DNA of 64,000 nt, taken from Paenibacillus sp. JCM 18996 (GTDB taxonomy: Bacteria > Bacillota > Bacilli > Paenibacillales > NBRC-103111). The stretch lies in NCBI GenBank assembly GCA_001313085.1, contig BBFE01000006.1, positions 1-64,000 of the forward strand, in the 5' to 3' direction. Under the pieces are notes generated by a model. The model worked only from the letters and a program-made list of their open reading frames with translations. It was not told where the DNA came from and searched no databases. The stretch's first letter is position 1, and each line of letters begins with the position of its first letter. The position numbers were made by a program, and so were the translations under genes. Positions 58,030 to 64,000 of this stretch are shown here, in pieces.

Positions 58030-58057
58030 AAAACGCCTTCTGAGCAGGGCGTTTTTT
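58030..58057 (+). terminator. Terminator after hbs
   Basis: AAAACGCC, nine-base loop, GGGCGTTTT and further T. Confidence 0.8.
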
Positions 58058-58133
58058 CTCGTCCCCATGTTATTGACAAAAGCCATGCGATGGATTAGAA
58101 TTTTTTTTGCAGCCATGCTGCTGCAGTCAGTAT

Positions 58134-58207
58134 CGGGGTATGGCGCAGCCTGGTAGCGCGCACCCTTGGGGTGGGTGAGGTCGCACGTTCGAATCGTGTT
58201 ACTCCGA
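58134..58207 (+). tRNA. tRNA-Pro (anticodon UGG)
   Basis: 74 bases with a 7-bp acceptor stem (CGGGGTA with TACTCCG), D arm GGCGCAGCCTGGTAGCGC, anticodon arm CACCC-TTGGGGT-GGGTG with anticodon TGG, and T arm with GTTCGAATC. Discriminator A; CCA is not encoded. All stems pair (one G-T in the acceptor). Confidence 0.95.
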
Positions 58208-58399
58208 TAATTTTTTACAACCACAAGCGATTTCGGTGTTTTCCGACAACGAACAAGGTTGTGATCATAGTTAGCACACTTTTACTCATATAAACCGCTA
58301 TCTCAATTGTATTGATTACGTTGAGGGAGTGGTTTTTTTTCGTGTTGATAAGTTAGGTCAAACATATTATAGTAGCAGAGATTTACCGGTATCCTGCCT

Positions 58400-58660
58400 G
58401 CATTGCACCGTTGGTGCTGAGACTGGATTCAGTGGGGGCTGCGTTGTCGGCTCGATCCCATGGTAGATGTCGCCAAGATGCTTCAGCACCATTACGATGG
58501 TTCTCCTCCAAACTGGCCAACGGTCTGCTCGAGGGAGTAAACAGCTTATTCCAGGCCGCTAAACGGAAAGCCCGTGGCTACCGCTCGGAAAAGAACATCA
58601 TCGCCATGCTATACGTGCTGGAACCAATTCCCTTGTCCGATTTTAAAAGAGTTACTTGAG
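58400..58660 (+). pseudogene. ISL3-family transposase, C-terminal remnant
   Basis: The frame contains SKLANGLLEGVNSLFQAAKR and KARGYRSEKNIIAMLYVLEP, the conserved end of ISL3 transposases (NG-x-x-E-G-x-N-x-x-x-Q-x-x-K-R-x-A-R-G-Y-R). Upstream the match fades and the frame changes (MLQHHYDG in another frame), with no start. Only about 80 of the usual 400 residues remain. No terminal inverted repeats found by eye. It lies just after tRNA-Pro. Confidence 0.7.
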
Positions 58661-58980
58661 AGGTTACACACTTTATTGTACAGACCCTCCAACACCACCA
58701 CCCATATTTCCGCGAGCGAAATGAATGATGTTACGTGGAGCACTCCAGCCCCAGTAGCGAAAGGTTTCCGCCGACTCCAGACCCCTTCGGGGTACCGCTG
58801 GAACATGTACAAGCAATAAGATCCGAAAATGAGTATGACGCTGATCAACGATACGATGCTCTTTTTTTTCTTGATGGGTCATGGTTTATTTAGTTATAGC
58901 TAATATTCGCCCGGCAGAAGTGTTTTTTTGTTGTGTCAATGATAGGAGGTTTTTTTTATATTATCACCAATAAACAAATA
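58661..58980 (+). other. Spacer between the ISL3 remnant and the ABC exporter operon
   Basis: About 320 bases. A frame (58574-58819) contains APVAKGFRRLQTPSGYRWNM, which could be another mobile-element remnant, but I do not recognise it and no ends are visible. The right part is T-rich with T8 tracts. A GATAGGAGG at 58943-58951 looks like a ribosome binding site but has no open frame after it. Confidence 0.35.
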
Positions 58981-59009
58981 TTGACAATTATCCTTTAGGC
59001 GTATACACT
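58981..59009 (+). promoter_or_regulatory. Promoter of the His-rich protein / ABC exporter operon
   Basis: TTGACA at 58981-58986 is a perfect -35. The -10 is TATACA (15-base spacer) or TACACT (17). Both lie inside the first GTATAC operator, so regulator binding would block the polymerase. Confidence 0.6.
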
Positions 59010-59047
59010 TGTATACAAAAGAAGCTACGTATACATATATATACAAA
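59001..59047 (+). promoter_or_regulatory. Paired palindromic operators (GTATAC... GTATAC)
   Basis: Two copies, 28 bases apart, of a 19-base element: GTATACACTTGTATACAAA (59001-59019) and GTATACATATATATACAAA (59029-59047). Each is itself a near-perfect inverted repeat. One covers the -10, the other lies just before the ribosome binding site at 59051. This is the layout of a dimeric repressor acting on two sites; the repressor gene is not evident nearby. Confidence 0.65.
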
Positions 59048-59063
59048 CTAAGGAGGCGGGTAA

Positions 59064-59414
59064 ATGATGCGCGAAGGAGGAAAACATGGGCATAAAGGGC
59101 ATCACGGTCATAACGGTCATTGGGAACACCGAGGTCATGAACATGATGTTAAAGTCGGAATACGGGATCTTTCAGAGCAGCGTTTCCAAAGCGCCCAAAC
59201 CTTTCGCCGAGGCAGGGCTATCGCATTTCTGGAGAAGCTGAATGTAAAGCGTTCGACTTTATTGCAGCAGCTGAGTCAGCCTGAATACGACTCCATTAAG
59301 CAAGTTATAAGCGGTGAATTAAAAGCGGTCGATACGATCATCCAAGAGTTTATCCATACGTTTGAGCTGCGCGAAGTCTCCTACGAAAACGATAAAAAAA
59401 AGGGATGGAGATGA
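59064..59414 (+). CDS. Small protein with a His-rich N-terminus, first gene of the ABC exporter operon
   Basis: 116 residues. Residues 7-27 contain nine His (GKHGHKGHHGHNGHWEHRGH), a likely Ni/Zn/Cu-binding tail. The rest is helical: QTFRRGRAIAFLEKLNVKRS, TLLQQLSQPEYDSIKQVISG, ELKAVDTIIQEFIHTFELRE. AAGGAGGCGGG precedes ATG 59064. No DNA-binding motif is obvious. It is transcribed with the exporter, so it may sense or buffer metal or act as a local regulator; this is inference. The stretch 59415-59507 after it holds no supported gene. Confidence 0.65.
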   Translation: MMREGGKHGHKGHHGHNGHWEHRGHEHDVKVGIRDLSEQRFQSAQTFRRGRAIAFLEKLNVKRSTLLQQLSQPEYDSIKQVISGELKAVDTIIQEFIHTFELREVSYENDKKKGWR

Positions 59415-59507
59415 TGTGAAATATGACAACAATCGATGTGATTAAAACAGGCAGGAAGTTTAAAGTTTTTTTAAGCGGGATCCGATCGTCAATAGAGGTG
59501 AGCAGCT

Positions 59508-61253
59508 GTGTGGAAATTGAAATCGTATTTGAAGCCTTACTGGAAATGCGCTTTATTGGCGCCTGTTTTAATGCTGATTGAGGTCTGCATGGATTTGCTC
59601 CAGCCGAAGCTGATGGCGTATATCGTTAATGACGGTATCATGAAAGGTAATCTGTTTCTGATTCAAAGCACGGGACTGCAGATGATCGGGATTGCCTTTA
59701 TAGGTTTAATCGGAGGTGTTGGATGTACGGTTTATTCCAGTATCGCTTCCCAAAACTTCGGAGCCGACCTAAGAAATGATTTATTCCAAAAAAGTGCAAA
59801 CGTTATCATTTCGTAACTTGGATCAACTGAACGCCGGTTCTCTTATTATCAGGTTGACGAATGACGTAGTGCAGGTTCAAACGTTGGTACAAATGATACT
59901 GCGTGCAATCCGATTTCCGCTGCTCGTAGTCGGCAGTCTGACGATGGCGATTGTAATTAGTCTTCGATTGACGCTAATATTAGCCTTTGCAGTTCCAGCA
60001 CTATTCATCGTTTTGTTTTTTTCCTGATTCGGCTTTCCTTTCCGCTTTTCTCCAAAGTCCAATCCAGGCTGGATCGCGTAAACACGGTGATACAAGAAAA
60101 TTTATCCGGGATCCGGGTAGTTAAATCGTTTGTCCGGTCAGATTACGAGCGCACAAGGTTTGCCCATGCTAACAGGGATTTTACGGAAATCGCGGTCAAA
60201 GCTTCCAGAACCGCAGCTTTAAACATACCGGTCATGATGTTGATTATGAATGTCAGCATCGTAGCCGTACTGTGGTACGGAGGAGTACAGACCTGGAACG
60301 GAAGCCTTTCTGTCGGCGATCTGATTGCATTTACCAACTATGTGATACAATTGCTCTTTGCGATGCTCATGCTCGGAAATATGCTGTCGTTCGTTTCCCG
60401 CGCCCAGGCATCCGCAGAGAGGATTAATGATGCGTTGGTCATTGAGCCCGAGATCAAGGATTCGAGGAAGCCTGTCCTGGGAGAAGCCTTCCATTCGGGA
60501 CAGTTGATATTTGAGAACGTTTGCTTTGCCTACGATAACGGACAAAAGGATTTTGTTCTGCATGATATATGCTTTCGGGCGGAGCCGGCCAGACTATCGC
60601 GATCTTGGGTGCTACCGGGGCCGGCAAGTCTTCTATGGTCAATTTAATCCCCCGATTCTACGATACGACAAGCGGCAGAGTGCTGATTGACGGCTCCGAC
60701 GTAAGGGATATTCCGCTGGACCTTCTTAGAAGCCGAATCGGGATTGTGCAGCAGCAATCCATACTGTTCACCGGAAAGATCCGGGATAACATTCGTTTCG
60801 GAAAGCCTGATGCCGCTCAGGAAGAAGTAGAGGCTGCCGCCAAAGCCGCTGAGCTCATTCCTTCATCATGCACTTGCCGGACGGTTATGATACAGAGCTC
60901 GGTCAAAGAGGAATAAATTTATCCGGGGGCCAGAAGCAGCGGATTGCAATTGCAAGGGCTCTGCTGATGCGTCCCAAACTATTGATCCTCGACGACAGTA
61001 CCAACGCGTTGATCTAGGAACGGAGTCGAGAATTCAGAAATCATTCAAAGAACTAATGAAGCAAAACACTAAACTCATCATCGCTCAGCGTATTACATCG
61101 GTTATTGATGCGGATAAAATCCTTGTTCTTGAACATGGGAGAATAGTGGCCGAAGGCACCCACGATGAACTTCTCAGGAGCAGTCCGATCTATCAAGATA
61201 TTTATCGCTCTCAATGGAAAGAGGAGGAGCTAGCCTATGTCAGAGCGCGTTAA
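59508..61253 (+). CDS. ABC exporter half-transporter, degenerate-site subunit (frameshifts)
   Basis: Membrane plus ATPase fusion, YfiB-like. Helices include [20 protein letters not shown] and [20 protein letters not shown]; intracellular loop [23 protein letters not shown] with Walker [18 protein letters not shown]-loop [17 protein letters not shown], signature [20 protein letters not shown], Walker [14 protein letters not shown] and switch region [14 protein letters not shown]. The catalytic Glu is Asp and the switch His is Gln. Breaks: A6 59789-59794, T6/T7 60014-60021, near 60590, near 60860 and near 61012 (one G lost). GTG 59508 follows AGAGGTGAGCA. Overlaps the next gene by 17 bases. Confidence 0.88.
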
Positions 61254-63088
61254 CCGAACTCAGCCCGATTCCATGCAGCCACAGAGCAGCCCGATCGGGA
61301 TAGGCGGCGGACCCGGCAGGTTCATAGGTCCCAAGGTGCGGCCTCAAAATACTTACTCAACTGTAAAAAAAGACTGTGGGTCTATTTAGGCAGGCAGCGG
61401 GCCGGATTGCTGATCGTCGCTCTTTTAACAATGCTGAGCTCCATCATCGGGCTTGTCGGCCTTATTTAATGGGAAGAGCCGTCGATGCATATATTATCCC
61501 GAAAGATTATACGGGTCTTGTATGGTTATGCTTATTGTTGCTTGGCTTTTATTTGCTTGGCACCTTTTTTTTCATGGATGCAATCCTACGTAATGGCAGG
61601 TGTATCCGGACGGACGGTGCAGGAACTGCGTAATGACATATTTGAGAATTTTCAGCAGCTGCCGATCAAATTTTTTCGATGGCCGCCCCCATGGCGAACT
61701 GATGAGCCGCGCTACGAATGATATAGAGAATGTATCAAATTCCTTGAATCAAAGTGTTATTCAACTGCTTACCAGTGTCATTACACTTACCGGCTCGCTC
61801 GTTATGATGCTCCGATTGAACCTGTTTCTAACTTTTGTCAGCCTGGCAAGTATTCCGCTTGTCTTATCCGCGACCAAAAAAGATCTCAAGTCTCACCCGA
61901 AATTATTTCAAAGGACAGCAGCAGCACTTAGGAGAACTGAACGGATTTATAGAGGAGACGATCGGAGGTCAAAAAAAGCTGTAAAAGCATTTCGCCGCGA
62001 AGCCGAAGCCGTCAAACAATTTCAAGAGATCAACCAAAGACTGAATCGTGTTGGAATCAAAGCTCAAATTGTATCCGGCATGGTCGGTCCGGTCATGAAC
62101 TTCGTCAATAATCTGAGTTTTGCCTTCATCGCGGCCGCAGGGGGCTGGATGGCGTTCCACGATTGGACGACGATCGGCGTTATCGTCAGCTTCTTAAATT
62201 ATTCGAAACAATTCAACCGGCCGATCAACGAATTGGCAAATCAATATAATATGATTCAATCCGCCGTTGCCGGAGCCGAACGTGTCTTTGAAATATTGGA
62301 TTTGGAATCCGAATACAGAGAGGATGGGGAGAAGCGAGCTTGCCGCGAACTGAGAGGCGAAGTCGGGTTTCATGAGGTTTCCTTTAGCTATAAAATGGAG
62401 TCGCCTATTTTGAAGCAAGTCTCCTTTATTGCGGTCCCCGGTGATAAGATTGCTTTGGTCGGGCCGACGGGAGCCGGCAAGACGACCATTGTCAACCTGT
62501 TAACCCGTTTTTTTACGACGTTGATGAAGGCGCCATTACGATTGATGGCGTCGACATCCGGAGCATGGACAAGAGCAGCTTGCGCAGTAAGCTTGGAATG
62601 GTTCTCCAGGACGCTTACGTGTTTTCCGGCAGTATTCGTGAGAACATACGATACGGCCGCCTGGACGCAACGGACGAAGAAGTCGAGACTGCGGCTAAGC
62701 TGGCTAATGCGCATGGTTTTATCAACAGGCTGCCGCATGGCTATGACACTATTCTGACTGCAGAAGGCAGCAATTTGAGCCACGGGCAGCGCCAGCTGAT
62801 TACCATTGCCAGGACGATTCTGGCCGATCCCGCCATTCTGATTCTGGATGAAGCAACCAGCAGTGTCGATACGCGCACGGAAATGCACATACAAGAAGCG
62901 ATGAAAAACCTGATGAAAGGCCGCACGAGCTTTGTGATTGCCCATCGTTTAAACACTATTCAGGATGCCGATATGATCGTGGTGCTAAACAGCGGCGAAA
63001 TTGTCGAAAAGGGAACGCATCTCCAGCTTTTGGAGGCTCAAGCTTCTATTATGAATTGTATACAAGCCAGTTTCAAAGAGCAGTATAG
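61237..63088 (+). CDS. ABC exporter half-transporter, catalytic subunit (frameshifts)
   Basis: Partner of the preceding gene. After a hydrophilic start ([18 protein letters not shown]), helices such as [20 protein letters not shown] and [17 protein letters not shown], then [23 protein letters not shown]: Walker [22 protein letters not shown]-loop [20 protein letters not shown], signature [20 protein letters not shown], Walker [18 protein letters not shown] and [18 protein letters not shown]. Catalytic Glu and switch His are intact, but the signature is LSHGQ. Breaks: A7 61365-61371, about 61466, T8 61566-61573, T6 61671-61676, A6 61877-61882, A6 61971-61976, T7 62508-62514 and near 63042. Ends [14 protein letters not shown]. 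Confidence 0.88.
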
Positions 63089-63098
63089 GAGGTTAAAG

Positions 63099-63134
63099 AC
63101 GGAATGGCCGCCTGAGAGGCGCTCTTCCGTTTGA
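63099..63134 (+). terminator. Terminator after the ABC exporter operon
   Basis: ACGGAA and TTCCGT pair, enclosing GCC... GGC; followed by TTG only, so it is weaker than the others. Confidence 0.45.
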
Positions 63135-63201
63135 CAACAGACTTATTTTTTTAGCATGATTGAAGGTATACGAAAAGACAGTTGTCAAACGGAGGGTTAC
63201 C

Positions 63202-63420
63202 ATGGACCAAGAGGGCGATTATTTTGTGATTAAGGCCAGGGAAAGCGGAGTTCACGTGATCGGACTTACACGGGGCAATGACACCAGGTTTCACCATACA
63301 GAGAAACTGGACAAGGGCGAGGTCATGCTCGCGCAGTTTACACAGCATACTTCTGCAGTGAAAATAAGAGGGAAAGCTACAATTTACACAAAATACGGAA
63401 TCATTAACACGGAAGAATAA
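63202..63420 (+). CDS. mtrB: Tryptophan RNA-binding attenuation protein (TRAP)
   Basis: Eleven-subunit ring that binds GAG/UAG repeats when loaded with tryptophan and stops trp operon expression. Intact 72-residue frame: [67 protein letters not shown]. The Lys-Lys-Arg RNA-binding set (KLDKGE, KIRGK) and tryptophan pocket ([19 protein letters not shown]) are present. ACGGAGGG precedes ATG 63202. In Bacillus it follows mtrA/folE; here an ABC operon precedes it. Confidence 0.95.
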   Translation: MDQEGDYFVIKARESGVHVIGLTRGNDTRFHHTEKLDKGEVMLAQFTQHTSAVKIRGKATIYTKYGIINTEE

Positions 63421-63431
63421 TTTCCGTCAGC

Positions 63432-63454
63432 GCAGGCATAGCCTGCTTTTTTTT
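63432..63454 (+). terminator. Terminator after mtrB
   Basis: GCAGGC, AT(A) loop, GCCTGC and eight T. Confidence 0.85.
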
Positions 63455-63542
63455 CTTTGTACAATGGTGGTAGGAGTCTGTCCGGCGGATTGCATTTACG
63501 TCAGTCAGACTTATAGAACCTACGCCAGGAGGTTTTCCGCCA

Positions 63543-64000
63543 ATGAAAGGAACCGCCCGTATTCTGGTTACCGTCATTCTATCCGGTCTCGTCGCCGCCC
63601 TTTTGTCCTATTTGCCGCAGTTTGAGCAGGGCCGGTCCCAAGGCAAGCTTGCTCTTTCCGTGTTCAAAAAAAACGGGGGCCCAGCAGTTGAATCAGCAAA
63701 ATATAGTTGATATAATGATCGAGTTACCTTTACAGCTGAGGATTCGCAAGGTGGAACTGAGCCGGGGCATCCTTTCCATTGATTTGAACATCTCTTCCTC
63801 GACGGAATCGGGCACGGTCTACAAGGATTTATACCAAATTGCCTTCTTCGCGCTGAAAGACACCTCGAATGTGACGCAGGTACTCGTTCGAGGATTGGAC
63901 GCTTCCCACGCCGCCGTGAATCCGACCGGACAATTGTTGATTGCGATGGACGCCAGAAGGGAAGATATTCCGGCCGGCCAGGCTGCTGTTAAAGCTGATA
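63543..64000 (+). CDS. Secreted or membrane-anchored protein of unknown function, cut by the window edge (one frameshift)
   Basis: One N-terminal helix (ILVTVILSGLVAALLSYLPQ) followed by a soluble domain. A7/A8 at 63666-63673 breaks the frame; the other frame continues QQLNQQNIVDIMIELPLQLR, KVELSRGILSIDLNISSSTE, VYKDLYQIAFFALKDTSNVT, LLIAMDARREDIPAGQAAVK to the edge. The N-terminal anchor suggests location outside the membrane. I do not recognise the family, though it seems to accompany mtrB in Paenibacillus-like genomes. CAGGAGG precedes ATG 63543. Confidence 0.65.

Noticed and set aside
59415..59507. Leader peptide frame beginning MTTIDVIKTGRKFK before the first ABC gene
   Set aside because: No ribosome binding site and the frame is broken at a T7 run; may be chance or a lost start region, not supportable.
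4398..63088. Calling each frame-broken housekeeping gene a pseudogene or a pair of split genes
   Set aside because: Breaks lie in homopolymers, affect essential genes and leave all motifs on both sides conserved. Sequence error is more likely, so they are given as single CDS.
1..64000. CRISPR arrays, rRNA operons, prophage or integrative elements
   Set aside because: No regular repeat-spacer series, no rRNA sequence, no integrase or phage structural genes; the only mobile-element trace is the ISL3 remnant.

Overview
The window looks like a chromosomal segment of an endospore-forming Firmicute close to Paenibacillus. The evidence is gene content and order: pdp-dacF-spoIIAA-spoIIAB-sigF, the spoVA/lysA block, ribD-ribE-ribBA-ribH, scpAB-ytfJ, dacB-spmAB-rluB-resABCDE, serA, prsW-ypeB-ypfA-ypfB-cmk-plsC-rpsA, yphA-yphB-der-plsY-gpsA and yphF-spoIVA-hbs-mtrB. 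Nearly everything is on the + strand. The exceptions are a lipoprotein at the left, serA with its T-box, and a polysaccharide deacetylase.

Layout. 1-3.2 kb is a gene graveyard: fragments of a YaaC-like protein, a membrane protein, a truncated small gene, a GNAT, a 2H phosphoesterase and a DNA ligase. 3.4-4.3 kb holds a flagellar-operon protein and a CuA-type cupredoxin. 4.4-14 kb carries pdp, dacF, the forespore sigma-F switch (spoIIAA/AB/sigF), spoVAA/AB/AF and lysA, then a candidate type I toxin (14.0-14.3 kb) and ppiB. 15.2-19.2 kb is an FMN-riboswitch-controlled riboflavin operon. 19.2-27.1 kb has an M50 protease, scpA/scpB, DUF2953, ytfJ, a PiT phosphate transporter, dacB, spmA/B and rluB. 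27.2-33.3 kb is the res cytochrome c maturation and redox two-component operon. 33.4-38.3 kb has serA (minus strand, T-box), a rhodanese, a CPBP protease and a deacetylase. 38.8-47.4 kb has mecA, glutamate dehydrogenase, prsW, ypeB, ypfA/B, cmk, plsC and the S1 protein. 47.7-57.3 kb has yphA, yphB and its small partner, der, plsY, gpsA, a SpoVIF-like protein, a ferredoxin/nucleotidyltransferase/ferredoxin trio, yphF and spoIVA. 57.7-64 kb has hbs, tRNA-Pro, an ISL3 remnant, an operator-controlled heterodimeric ABC exporter with a His-rich small protein, mtrB (TRAP) and a partial last gene.

A dominant property is frame disruption. About two thirds of the recognisable genes, including essential ones (der, rpsA, plsC, lysA, ribBA), are broken by one or more indels. 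These lie almost always in homopolymers: A/T runs look one or two bases too long and G/C runs one base too short. I read this as sequence error, not decay, and annotate such genes as single CDS spanning the fragments; junction residues are inferred. True pseudogenes are confined mainly to the first 3.2 kb and to the ISL3 remnant.

The most interesting non-housekeeping items are: the holin-like toxin mRNA with an occluded ribosome binding site and a 5'/3' complementarity; the paired GTATAC operators in front of the His-rich protein and ABC exporter; two ferredoxins of different cluster type flanking a nucleotidyltransferase-like protein; and a degenerate 51-bp tandem repeat before mecA.
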